DNA from: an uncultured Oscillospiraceae bacterium
GTDB taxonomy: Bacteria > Bacillota > Clostridia > Oscillospirales > Ruminococcaceae
DNA: 64,000 nt
Reading direction: 5' to 3'
Assembly: GCA_934444765.1 (NCBI GenBank)
Contig: CAKSDC010000008.1
Coordinates: 1 to 64,000 of the forward strand
Shown: positions 41,968 through 50,151 of the stretch, piece after piece
How the letters are laid out: every line of letters starts with the position of its first letter
Position numbering within the stretch: the stretch's first letter is position 1
Program-made: the position numbers and the translations under genes
Notes under the pieces: generated by a model
What the model was told of the DNA's origin: nothing
Seen by the model: only the letters and a program-made list of their open reading frames with translations
Databases searched by the model: none

Positions 41968-42831
41968 ATGCGAGTAGCAAAAGATTGGATAGAGTATAAG
42001 CTATTAGATACCTCTAATGGTGATAAGTTTGAAAGTTGGAACGGTCATACTTTGGTGCGTCCAGACCCACAGGTTATTTGGAAAACGCCTCATAAGGTGG
42101 ATTGGAATAGGGCGGACGCAATATATCATAGGTCAAGTGAGGGTGGTGGTGCTTGGAGTTACAACTCTAAACTTCCTGAAAGTTGGACTATGGACTACAA
42201 AAACTTAACCTTTAAAATCAAACCTACTGGTTTTAAGCATACGGGTTTATTCCCAGAACAGGCTGTAAACTGGGACTATATGTCTAATAAGATAGAGTCA
42301 GCTAACAGACCGATTAGCGTATTGAATATGTTCGCATATACTGGTGGAGCTACTCTATCGTGTGCTGAAGCAGGTGCTTCGGTGTGTCACGTAGACGCTT
42401 CTAAGGGTATGGTCAACTGGGCAAGAGAGAACGCTAAACTTTCCAAATTAGAGGACAAGCCTATTCGTTGGATAGTAGACGATTGCGAAAAGTTTGTATC
42501 TCGTGAAATCCGTAGAGAAAGAAAGTACGACGCTATAGTTATGGACCCACCTTCATATGGTAGGGGTAAAAATGGCGAAGTATGGAAGTTGGAAGACGGC
42601 ATATATGAACTTATTCAGTTATGTGCAGACGTGCTAAGTGATAGTCCGTTATTCTTTATAGTAAATAGTTATACTACAGGACTTTCGCCATCTGTAATAG
42701 CCTACATATTGCAAGAAGTTATAGTTCCAAAGTTTGGCGGTAAGGTATCTTATGATGAGATAGGAATACCAGTACATGGTACTAACTTAGTACTACCATG
42801 TGGTTCTACTGCCATTTGGGAGAGGGTTTAG
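41968..42831 (+). CDS. Class I SAM-dependent rRNA methyltransferase (RlmI-like)
   Basis: A 287-residue protein with a short N-terminal region and a Rossmann methyltransferase core: VLNMFAYTGGATLSCAEAGA (SAM-binding, about 108-127), HVDASKGMVNWARENA, and the catalytic DPPSYGRG (about 190-197). The pattern matches the RlmI/RlmK group that methylates 23S rRNA; without the PUA domain the target base is uncertain. It lies 4 bp before ecfA1, so it is the first gene of that transcript. Confidence 0.82.
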   Translation: MRVAKDWIEYKLLDTSNGDKFESWNGHTLVRPDPQVIWKTPHKVDWNRADAIYHRSSEGGGAWSYNSKLPESWTMDYKNLTFKIKPTGFKHTGLFPEQAVNWDYMSNKIESANRPISVLNMFAYTGGATLSCAEAGASVCHVDASKGMVNWARENAKLSKLEDKPIRWIVDDCEKFVSREIRRERKYDAIVMDPPSYGRGKNGEVWKLEDGIYELIQLCADVLSDSPLFFIVNSYTTGLSPSVIAYILQEVIVPKFGGKVSYDEIGIPVHGTNLVLPCGSTAIWERV

Positions 42832-42834
42832 CCT

Positions 42835-43653
42835 ATGATAGAAGTTCAAGACGTACACTTTTCGTATACTAAAGAAGTCGAAATATTAAAAGGAGTTACT
42901 CTTAACTTCAAAGACGGCGAATTTGTAGCAGTATTAGGACACAATGGAAGTGGAAAGTCTACGTTAGCTAAAACTTTAAATGCTATATTAACTCCTAATA
43001 GTGGTAGAGTTCTAATAGACGGTTTAGATACTTCCAATGAAGATAGTCTACTTGAAGTTAGAAAGCGTGTAGGCATGGTATTTCAAAATCCCGATAACCA
43101 AATAGTCTCCGCCGTAGTAGAAGAAGATGTAGCTTTTGCTCCTGAAAACTTAGGCGTACCACCTACAGAAATTCGTAAACGTGTAGACGAAAGTCTAAAA
43201 GCCGTAAATATGTACGACTATCGACTACACGCACCAAGTCAACTATCTGGCGGACAGAAACAACGTGTAGCTATAGCAGGTATTATAGCTATGCGTCCTA
43301 AGTATATCGTTCTTGATGAACCTACTGCTATGCTTGACCCTTCAGGACGTGCTGAAGTTATGGAAACTATCAAAAAGTTGAAGAAAGAGTATGGTATTAC
43401 GGTAATACTAATCACTCACTATATGGAAGAGGCTGTGCAATCCGATAGAGTAATAGTAATGCATGACGGAAAGCCTCTATTAGACGGCACTCCAAAAGAC
43501 GTATTTTCTAACTATGCACTAATTAAAAAAATCGGTTTAGACGTTCCACAAGTTACCGAAGTTGCTAACAGATTGCATTCTTTGGGTGTGAATATTAATC
43601 CTAACGTACTAAACGAACAGGAACTTGTATTAGAACTCTCTAAACTACTATAG
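42835..43653 (+). CDS. ecfA1: Energy-coupling factor transporter ATPase EcfA1
   Basis: A 272-residue ABC ATPase: Walker A GHNGSGKST, Q-loop VFQNPDNQIVSAVVEEDVAFA (the ECF-type NPDNQ), signature LSGGQKQR, Walker B YIVLDEPTAMLDPSG and the switch His in LITHYMEEA. ECF ATPases pair as A1/A2 and power vitamin uptake with EcfT and exchangeable S components. The partner genes are at 44523 and 46353, separated by inserted genes. Confidence 0.94.
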   Translation: MIEVQDVHFSYTKEVEILKGVTLNFKDGEFVAVLGHNGSGKSTLAKTLNAILTPNSGRVLIDGLDTSNEDSLLEVRKRVGMVFQNPDNQIVSAVVEEDVAFAPENLGVPPTEIRKRVDESLKAVNMYDYRLHAPSQLSGGQKQRVAIAGIIAMRPKYIVLDEPTAMLDPSGRAEVMETIKKLKKEYGITVILITHYMEEAVQSDRVIVMHDGKPLLDGTPKDVFSNYALIKKIGLDVPQVTEVANRLHSLGVNINPNVLNEQELVLELSKLL

Positions 43654-43662
43654 GTGGTTAAT

Positions 43663-43980
43663 ATGAATAGACAAAGATTTCTTGATAGGTTAGTACTTAA
43701 TGTAGTAATGGCAGTAATAAACGTTCCATTGATATGGGGAGGTATCGCTATTACTGAAAGAACCAACTTTAAATTGGCTACTTATGGATATACTCTAATA
43801 ATACTTCCATTTGTCAGTAACTTATTTTTAAACTACGCACTATACGATGAACAGTATCAAAAAGAAAGTCCCGATACTAAAAAAACCAAAAAGATTACCA
43901 CTAAAAGCGTCATAATACCCACACTGATATTAGATATACTATGTATATTGCAATATCTATTTATGAAAGGAGTATTTTAA
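43663..43980 (+). CDS. Small membrane protein inserted in the ECF operon
   Basis: The ATG at 43663 follows AGGTGG; the product of 105 residues has three probable membrane helices (about 10-30, 38-58 and 80-102) and a Lys/Thr-rich loop (about 64-80). No family is recognised. It abuts the next gene directly (stop at 43980, start at 43981) and lies 9 bp after ecfA1, so it is part of the same operon. It could be an accessory subunit or an unrelated passenger. Confidence 0.6.
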   Translation: MNRQRFLDRLVLNVVMAVINVPLIWGGIAITERTNFKLATYGYTLIILPFVSNLFLNYALYDEQYQKESPDTKKTKKITTKSVIIPTLILDILCILQYLFMKGVF

Positions 43981-44439
43981 TTGAAGTCTATAATAACTAT
44001 ATTAAGTAGAATAACTACTAAGTTAGATACCCATTCAACGTTGTACTCTTTTATCGTGAATAGTATAGCGTGTATTCTAATGTGGTTGTTTATGTGCTAT
44101 AGAAGTCATGTTAGTATGAACTTGTTTAGTGTTGCATTCTATATTATTCTATTTTTGGAGTTTTTATTGATATTCAGGTTAAAAGGATTTGAAAGTTTTT
44201 GTAATCGTGTCATGAAGTGTTCATTGGGAACGTTGCTATCTTTTGTATTAATATTAGTGATATCCTTAATACATATTAACTTAGTAGATACTGTACATAG
44301 TGTAATATCTAAAGCAGGCGGAATAGTATATGTATACTTTTCTATAGTAGCATCCGATATTATTCTATTTGGAATGCCTTGCTTTTTTGGAATGTTAGCT
44401 TACCTTGTAGGCAAGTTATCAAAAAAGTATCTAAAATAG
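43981..44439 (+). CDS. Small polytopic membrane protein inserted in the ECF operon
   Basis: A TTG start at 43981 is 8 bp after AAAGGAG. The 152-residue product has about four membrane helices with short polar loops and no recognised family. It follows the preceding small membrane protein without a gap, so the two are coupled. Together they sit between ecfA1 and ecfA2, a place normally without extra genes. S-component function is possible by topology but the usual S-component length (about 180-200 residues, six helices) is not reached. Confidence 0.55.
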   Translation: MKSIITILSRITTKLDTHSTLYSFIVNSIACILMWLFMCYRSHVSMNLFSVAFYIILFLEFLLIFRLKGFESFCNRVMKCSLGTLLSFVLILVISLIHINLVDTVHSVISKAGGIVYVYFSIVASDIILFGMPCFFGMLAYLVGKLSKKYLK

Positions 44440-44522
44440 AGGAGTATCTGTCACCCGAACAGTAATAATATATGTGACTAATATTAGTCATGCACTATAC
44501 TATATAGATTGGAAGTTGAAAC

Positions 44523-45368
44523 ATGAACCCTATTATTAAAACTGAAGGTTTAACCTATACTTATAGCGTTGGTACTCCTTTTGAAAAGGTTGCAGTAGAT
44601 AATGTAAATATAGAAATTTTTCAAGGTGAAATAGTCGGAGTTATTGGACATACTGGTTCGGGTAAGTCTACACTAATCCAACATCTTAACGGACTGTTAA
44701 AGCCTACTTCTGGAACTGTCTACTTCGACGGTGTAGACGTATGGCAAGATAAAAAGAATATTCGTGACGTTAGGTTTAAGGTTGGATTAGTATTCCAATA
44801 TCCTGAATATCAAATATTTGAAGATACTGTAGAACGTGACATAGCCTTTGGTCTTAAAAACATGGGACTTTCCGAAAGAGAACAGAAAGAGGCTATACTT
44901 GAAGTAGCTGATACTCTACAGATTACTAACCTATTAGAGAAGTCTCCTTTTGACCTGTCAGGTGGACAGAAACGTCGTGTTGCTATAGCTGGTGTTATGG
45001 CTATGAAACCTAAAGTGTTAATATTAGATGAACCTTGTGCCAGTTTAGACCCTGCAAGCAGAAATCAAATCCTTGCCATGATTAAAGAGTATCACCGTAA
45101 GACTAATGCTACTATATTGATAGTATCCCACAGTATGGAAGATATGGCAGAGTTCAGCGACAGAATATTAGTTATGAATAAGGGCAGAGTGTTCTGTTTT
45201 GATGAGAATAAAAAAGTATTTGCTAAAGCGGAAGAGTTAGTAAGCATAGGTTTACAAGTTCCACAGATTTCAAGAGTATTTATGACTTTAAACTCTATGG
45301 GTTATAACTTGGGAAATGCTTATACTATATCTAATGCTATTGAAGTGTTAAAACATAGACTATTATAG
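44523..45368 (+). CDS. ecfA2: Energy-coupling factor transporter ATPase EcfA2
   Basis: A 281-residue ABC ATPase with Walker A GHTGSGKST, the ECF Q-loop VFQYPEYQIFEDTVERDIAFG, signature LSGGQKRR and Walker B VLILDEPCASLDPASR; Cys replaces the usual Thr after the Walker B Glu-Pro. It pairs with EcfA1 to drive vitamin import. An 84-bp gap with no clear terminator separates it from the small membrane protein gene. Confidence 0.94.
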   Translation: MNPIIKTEGLTYTYSVGTPFEKVAVDNVNIEIFQGEIVGVIGHTGSGKSTLIQHLNGLLKPTSGTVYFDGVDVWQDKKNIRDVRFKVGLVFQYPEYQIFEDTVERDIAFGLKNMGLSEREQKEAILEVADTLQITNLLEKSPFDLSGGQKRRVAIAGVMAMKPKVLILDEPCASLDPASRNQILAMIKEYHRKTNATILIVSHSMEDMAEFSDRILVMNKGRVFCFDENKKVFAKAEELVSIGLQVPQISRVFMTLNSMGYNLGNAYTISNAIEVLKHRLL

Positions 45369-45377
45369 GTGTTATAT

Positions 45378-46331
45378 ATGAATATTTTTCTAATAGACTA
45401 CGAAAACGTCAACTCTATTGGTTTAAATGGAATTGACCTACTAACCAAAGACGATAGAGTATACTTATTCTATAGCGAAAATGCTAATAGTATCAATATA
45501 GATATTATGAATATTATAGTTAAAGGTAACTTTTCATTTAAGAACTTTAAGCTAAACAAGTCGGATAAAAACGCCTTAGACTTTCAGTTAGTGCTATTTT
45601 TAGGTACTATGATTAAGTCTAAAAAGAGTTCTACTAACTTTTACATTATAAGTCATGATAATGGCTATCAATCTGCCATAGACTTCGCAAAAGAACAGTT
45701 TAACGTGGATATCAAAAAGTTTGATAGCATATATAATGCAATCAATGGAATAAATATAAAAAATAATGCTATTGAAAATATTATTTCTCAAAATAGTGAT
45801 ATTTCAAATGTGAATAATACTATAATCAAAGAAACTAATCCTATTAGAGATAAGATAGAAGCTATATTATTGAATAATCAAAAGATAACCTCTAAAATTT
45901 CTGAACAACAAATAAAGCATATTTCTAATGTATTGGTAAATCCTGAGAAAAATACTCAGCAGATTGCTACAGAATGTATTAAAAAGATTATAGGTAACAG
46001 TAAATTAGATTTAATACCTGTTATATTGGAATCATGTTCTATACATTTAATTTTTGATTATGTTAAAAATGAACCTTTAGATTTAGTAACCAATTCTTCA
46101 GAAATGAGATTATATAGAAGGAGTTTAATATTAGATACATTGAATAAAAATACTACTCTTAAAGAAAAATTAACCCAAAATCAGTTGAATAATCTTGCAA
46201 CATTGCTTGCAGATAGCAATAAGAATACTAAAGAGATAGCACCTTCTAAAGTGGTATTACAATCTGTAGGTAAACAAAATCAAGATTTAATACCTACTAT
46301 TTTAAGTGTTTGCAAAGATTATATTAGATAA
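45378..46331 (+). CDS. PIN-like domain protein inserted before ecfT
   Basis: The ATG at 45378 follows TAGGTG; a GTG at 45369 would overlap it. The 317-residue protein has an N-terminal NYN/PIN-like nuclease domain (about 1-125): IFLIDYENVN with Asp6/Glu8, NALDFQLVLFLG (Asp) and a late SHDNGYQSAIDFAK (Asp). The C-terminal 190 residues contain a repeated helical unit (about 155-225 and 235-315; RDKIEAILLN...TQQIATECIKKI and a matching second copy). It is A+T richer and uses AAT, TTA and other codons less used by its neighbours. Probably RNA-targeting; role and link to ECF genes unknown. Confidence 0.7.
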   Translation: MNIFLIDYENVNSIGLNGIDLLTKDDRVYLFYSENANSINIDIMNIIVKGNFSFKNFKLNKSDKNALDFQLVLFLGTMIKSKKSSTNFYIISHDNGYQSAIDFAKEQFNVDIKKFDSIYNAINGINIKNNAIENIISQNSDISNVNNTIIKETNPIRDKIEAILLNNQKITSKISEQQIKHISNVLVNPEKNTQQIATECIKKIIGNSKLDLIPVILESCSIHLIFDYVKNEPLDLVTNSSEMRLYRRSLILDTLNKNTTLKEKLTQNQLNNLATLLADSNKNTKEIAPSKVVLQSVGKQNQDLIPTILSVCKDYIR

Positions 46332-46352
46332 AGATAGGAAAGGTATTATAGT

Positions 46353-47147
46353 ATGTTAAAGGATATTACACTTGGACAGTACTTTCCAAAAGATAGTGCT
46401 ATACACAGGTTAGACCCTCGATTTAAAATAATAATTACTGCTATATATATAGCTATACTGTTCTGTACTGATAGTTTTGGTGGGCTATTAGTGGGAACTC
46501 TATTCGCATGGATAGTGTGGTTTATGACTAAAATTCCCGTAAAACTTATGTGGAAAAGTCTAAAACCTATACTACCTATAATAGTATTGACTGCTATACT
46601 AAATCTGTTTATGGTGGAAGGCGATAAGACCCTTTGGAGTTGGGCGTTCCTTAGCATTTCAGATGAAGGACTACATGAATGTATATTCAATGCAGTAAGA
46701 ATAGTAATGTTGATAGTAGGAACTTCTATACTAACGTATACTACTTCTCCAGTAAGTCTAACCGACGCTATAGAAAGACTATTTTCTCCATTAAAAAAGT
46801 TTAACGTTCCAGTACATGAATTAGCCATGATGATGACTATAGCTTTAAGGTTTATTCCGCTACTTATAGATGAAACCGATAAGATAGTATCGGCTCAAAA
46901 GTCAAGGGGAGCAAGTTTTGAAACGGGTACTATAAAAGAACGTGCTTCTGCGATAGTGCCAGTAATAGTTCCGTTGTTAGTATCAGCTTTTAGACGTTCG
47001 GAAGAGTTAGCATTGGCTATGGAATGTAGGTGTTATCATGGCGGTGAAGGTCGTACCAGATTAAAACAGTTGCATATTCACCCTACCGATTGGGTAGCCT
47101 TGACCGTTAGTATAGTCGTATTATTAGTGAACATAGTAGTATTTTAG
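46353..47147 (+). CDS. ecfT: Energy-coupling factor transporter transmembrane protein EcfT
   Basis: The 264-residue membrane protein has the EcfT layout: start LGQYFPKDSAIHRLDPRFKI (typical), five or six membrane helices, and the two coupling helices with the conserved AQKSRGASFE (about 186-195) and LAMECRCYHGG. It joins the ATPases to the S component. It follows the PIN-domain gene and precedes truA by 24 bp, the usual Firmicutes order ecfA1-ecfA2-ecfT-truA apart from the inserts. Confidence 0.94.
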   Translation: MLKDITLGQYFPKDSAIHRLDPRFKIIITAIYIAILFCTDSFGGLLVGTLFAWIVWFMTKIPVKLMWKSLKPILPIIVLTAILNLFMVEGDKTLWSWAFLSISDEGLHECIFNAVRIVMLIVGTSILTYTTSPVSLTDAIERLFSPLKKFNVPVHELAMMMTIALRFIPLLIDETDKIVSAQKSRGASFETGTIKERASAIVPVIVPLLVSAFRRSEELALAMECRCYHGGEGRTRLKQLHIHPTDWVALTVSIVVLLVNIVVF

Positions 47148-47171
47148 TAGAAAGGATAATTCTTTAACACA

Positions 47172-47906
47172 ATGAGAAACTTAAAAGTTATTATGGCATA
47201 TAAAGGTACTAACTACCATGGATATCAGATACAGCCTAACGCTGTAACGGTTCAGGGAGTAGTAGAAGAACGTCTAAGCAAGGTACTAAACGAACCCGTT
47301 ACTATAGTAGGGTGTTCTCGTACTGATACAGGAGTTCACGCTAAGGGGTATGTGTTTAATGTGCATACTAATAGTAGTATCAAGACTATAGGTTTAGTTA
47401 GAGGTATGAATAGTCTGTTACCTAACGATATATCTTTTTTGCAGTGTGAGGAAGTTCCTGAAGAGTTTCATTCACGTTTTGACTGCAAGTATAAAGAGTA
47501 TATGTATCTAATACACTGTAGCGAAAGTAAAAATCCATTCGCTGAAGATTTACAGTATCATTACAGAAGACCCGTTCATTTAGACCTTATGCAAGAGGCT
47601 TGTAGACACTATATAGGTACTCACGACTTTAGAAGTTTTTCCGCTTGCAAAGACTTAGACTATAACACCGTTAGAACTATCTTTGATTTTAACATGGAGT
47701 ACAAAGACCAAACTCTAAAGATATTAGTAAAAGGCGATGGCTTTTTATATAACATGGTTAGAATATTAGTAGGTACTCTATTAGACGTAAACGAAGGCTA
47801 CATACTACCTAATAGCATTCCAGATATTTTAAACGCTAAGGATAGACTTAAAGCGGGTCGTACTGCTATGCCTCATGGACTATACTTAAATAAGGTATAC
47901 TATTAA
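47172..47906 (+). CDS. truA: tRNA pseudouridine(38-40) synthase TruA
   Basis: A 244-residue synthase with the family start IMAYKGTNYHGYQIQPNAVTVQG, the catalytic Asp region CSRTDTGVHAKGYVFN (Asp52), and GDGFLYNMVRILVGTLLDV near residue 195. It converts uridine 38-40 of tRNA anticodon arms to pseudouridine. It lies at the end of the ECF operon. Confidence 0.97.
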   Translation: MRNLKVIMAYKGTNYHGYQIQPNAVTVQGVVEERLSKVLNEPVTIVGCSRTDTGVHAKGYVFNVHTNSSIKTIGLVRGMNSLLPNDISFLQCEEVPEEFHSRFDCKYKEYMYLIHCSESKNPFAEDLQYHYRRPVHLDLMQEACRHYIGTHDFRSFSACKDLDYNTVRTIFDFNMEYKDQTLKILVKGDGFLYNMVRILVGTLLDVNEGYILPNSIPDILNAKDRLKAGRTAMPHGLYLNKVYY

Positions 47907-47930
47907 CTATATCAGTTGGGAGGTATATAT

Positions 47931-49091
47931 ATGGCTAAACGTATAAGAAATAATAGCGATAATGCTAATATCAACAGTAACGATAAACGCAAATTTATAC
48001 TATTAGTATCTTTAATAGTAGTGGTAGTAATAGTTCTGCTACTGATTATATTTAGAGGTAGTTTGGGTAGTCTGTTCGGTAAAAAAGATGAAGTTATAGT
48101 AAACTCAGGAACACTGTTTCAGGATAACTTTCCTATAGAAGTTAATAGTAATATAGAGTATCAAATGGATAAGATGGATAAAGAACTTATTATGTTAAGT
48201 GATACTCATATATACATATACTCCGCTGACGGTGAACTTTTAGATACACGTCAACATGACTATTCCAACTCTATACTAAAAACTTCTGGTAAAAGAGCCT
48301 TAGTATATGAGAGTGGTGGAAAAAACTTCAAAGTGGAGAGTAAACGAAAGACCGTATATACTAAGTCTATGGATAACAACATAGTATTCGCAAGAATAAA
48401 CGATAAAGGCTATGTGGCAGTAGTAACGGTTGCGGAAATGTATGCTTGCGAACTCCACGTATTCGATGAAAACGGAAACGAAGTATACTATCGTGGGTGT
48501 GTTGACAGAATTGAAGATTTATGCTTTAATAGTAATAATACAGGTTGTGTGGCAGTGACTGTAAGTGCTTCAGGTGGACAGATAGTCTCTAAGGTTATGT
48601 ACCTACACTTTGACGATACTAACAGCGATTGGACAAGCGAAAGTTTAGAAACTCTATGTTTGGGTGTGGAAATCAATAGTAAAGATGAAATATTCCTATT
48701 AGGTGATACCAAGTGTGCCTATTACGACGGCACGGGAACTCAATTAGAGGCTTTTTCGTATAAAAATCAGTTGATATCGGGTAGTATAGATAACGGTAAA
48801 TGTGCTATGCTATTCAAAAATGAAGAACGTAGAAAGACTACTCTATTACTAATAAACGATTATAATAGTACCCCTATAGAAATGTTAGTAGATAGCAATA
48901 TTAAAAAGGTATATACCGAAGATAGTAAAGTATACATCTTAAAAAACGACGTTTTAGAAACCTATGACTATTCAGGAAAGCTATTAGCTACCGCCGACGT
49001 ATTAGACATATACAAGGACTTTATTAAGTTAGATAATACTATGTTATTAAGGTCTTATGATAAGATAGACAAGATAGACTATATATCTTGA
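47931..49091 (+). CDS. DUF5711 family membrane-anchored protein
   Basis: The ATG at 47931 follows TTGGGAGG by 8 bp. The 386-residue protein has a basic, Asn-rich cytoplasmic tail, one membrane helix (about 24-44) and a long extracellular region (about 60-380) of beta-propeller-like strands (YIYSADGELL, HVFDENGNEV, YDYSGKLLA): repeated blades with Asp/Gly turns. This fits DUF5711. It starts a second block with the CvpA-like gene, whose start lies 14 bp after its stop. Role unknown. Confidence 0.78.
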   Translation: MAKRIRNNSDNANINSNDKRKFILLVSLIVVVVIVLLLIIFRGSLGSLFGKKDEVIVNSGTLFQDNFPIEVNSNIEYQMDKMDKELIMLSDTHIYIYSADGELLDTRQHDYSNSILKTSGKRALVYESGGKNFKVESKRKTVYTKSMDNNIVFARINDKGYVAVVTVAEMYACELHVFDENGNEVYYRGCVDRIEDLCFNSNNTGCVAVTVSASGGQIVSKVMYLHFDDTNSDWTSESLETLCLGVEINSKDEIFLLGDTKCAYYDGTGTQLEAFSYKNQLISGSIDNGKCAMLFKNEERRKTTLLLINDYNSTPIEMLVDSNIKKVYTEDSKVYILKNDVLETYDYSGKLLATADVLDIYKDFIKLDNTMLLRSYDKIDKIDYIS

Positions 49092-49105
49092 GTGGGAGAG
49101 TTACT

Positions 49106-50008
49106 ATGAGTGGATTTCAGTTATTCTTAATATACGATATAGTAGTAGTACTATTAGTAGTGATATTTATTATCCTAAACACTAAAAGAAAGTTTTCTAA
49201 CGTATTCGTTACTATAATAGGCTATGTAGTGGCTATAGTATTAGGTAGTATGGTAGGGGACGCTACAGGCGAACCTTTATATACTAACTTTATTCAAAGT
49301 AGCAACGTTCAAGATATCTCCGACGTGTTAGAAAAAAATACTGTAACTGAAGATATTATAAGTACTATCAAAAAAGAAACTTTTGGAGTGAACATTCCAG
49401 AAAATAGTCTAAAGGCTATAATATCTTCTCCTGATAAGATGTACTCTACTATTAATGGCAATAAGGGTTCGGAAATGTTCACTAAAGAAGAAATAGCCGA
49501 TATGATTAGTAGTAGTATCAACGATAGTCTGTACGATGACTTAGTACAAGTAATGCCGTCGGTAGCCGTTAAGTATATGATGAACAGTATAACTTCTGAT
49601 GATGACCTTACCTATCAGGTGGCTAATCACTTTGTAAACGACGATTACTATGATAGTACTCTATCGGAATATGTAGTTAGTACTTTTATCAAGCCTATAG
49701 TTATATATATTACTAAGGGAGCGGTATTTTTAATACTATTCCTAATAGTTATGATTATCACTAAGATTATCCATAAAAACTTAGACGATAACGGTAGACT
49801 ACCTATACTATCCGACTTTCTTGACGGCTTTTTGGGTGCTATCTCTGGCATAATAGAGGCTGTAGTATTAGTGCTATTAGCTACCATAGTATTAAGATTA
49901 GTGGTATTGGTAGACTGTAATTTAAATAGTATGTTTACTCAAGATACCATTCAACAGACTATGATATATAAGTATTTGTATGACATAGTCCTATTGAGAA
50001 TATCATAG
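49106..50008 (+). CDS. CvpA-family-like membrane protein
   Basis: The ATG at 49106 follows GTGGGAG by 9 bp; the frame upstream overlaps the previous stop. The 300-residue protein has two N-terminal membrane helices (about 5-22 and 30-50), a soluble middle of about 150 residues and two C-terminal helices (about 195-220 and 240-270) with the CvpA-like IIHKNLDDNGRLPILSDFLD and GFLGAISGIIEAVVL. CvpA proteins are linked to envelope homeostasis and, in E. coli, colicin V production. The long insert between the helix pairs is unusual. It is 14 bp after the DUF5711 gene. Confidence 0.68.
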   Translation: MSGFQLFLIYDIVVVLLVVIFIILNTKRKFSNVFVTIIGYVVAIVLGSMVGDATGEPLYTNFIQSSNVQDISDVLEKNTVTEDIISTIKKETFGVNIPENSLKAIISSPDKMYSTINGNKGSEMFTKEEIADMISSSINDSLYDDLVQVMPSVAVKYMMNSITSDDDLTYQVANHFVNDDYYDSTLSEYVVSTFIKPIVIYITKGAVFLILFLIVMIITKIIHKNLDDNGRLPILSDFLDGFLGAISGIIEAVVLVLLATIVLRLVVLVDCNLNSMFTQDTIQQTMIYKYLYDIVLLRIS

Positions 50009-50068
50009 ATTAAACCATAGGTTTAGTTAAAATTTAATCTTATTTTAATATTAGCTTGTTAGTATAGT

Positions 50069-50100
50069 CTAATATGGAGGGTTTAACTACTCCATGTTAG
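50069..50100 (+). promoter_or_regulatory. Long inverted repeat upstream of the ClpE-like gene
   Basis: An 11-bp inverted repeat with one G-U (CTAATATGGAG/CTCCATGTTAG) with a 10-nt loop, 52 bp before the clpE-like ATG and without T-tail. It may be an operator or a leader hairpin. CtsR-type repeats were not recognised. Confidence 0.5.
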
Positions 50101-50151
50101 GGATTAAACTATATGATATATATTACACAAAAGAATTGGAGGATTGTTTTT

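Noticed and set aside
42835..47147. Whole ECF region considered as a horizontally acquired island
   Set aside because: The ECF core, truA and the methyltransferase have neighbour-like codon use; only the PIN-domain gene differs, so only that gene is treated as a candidate import.
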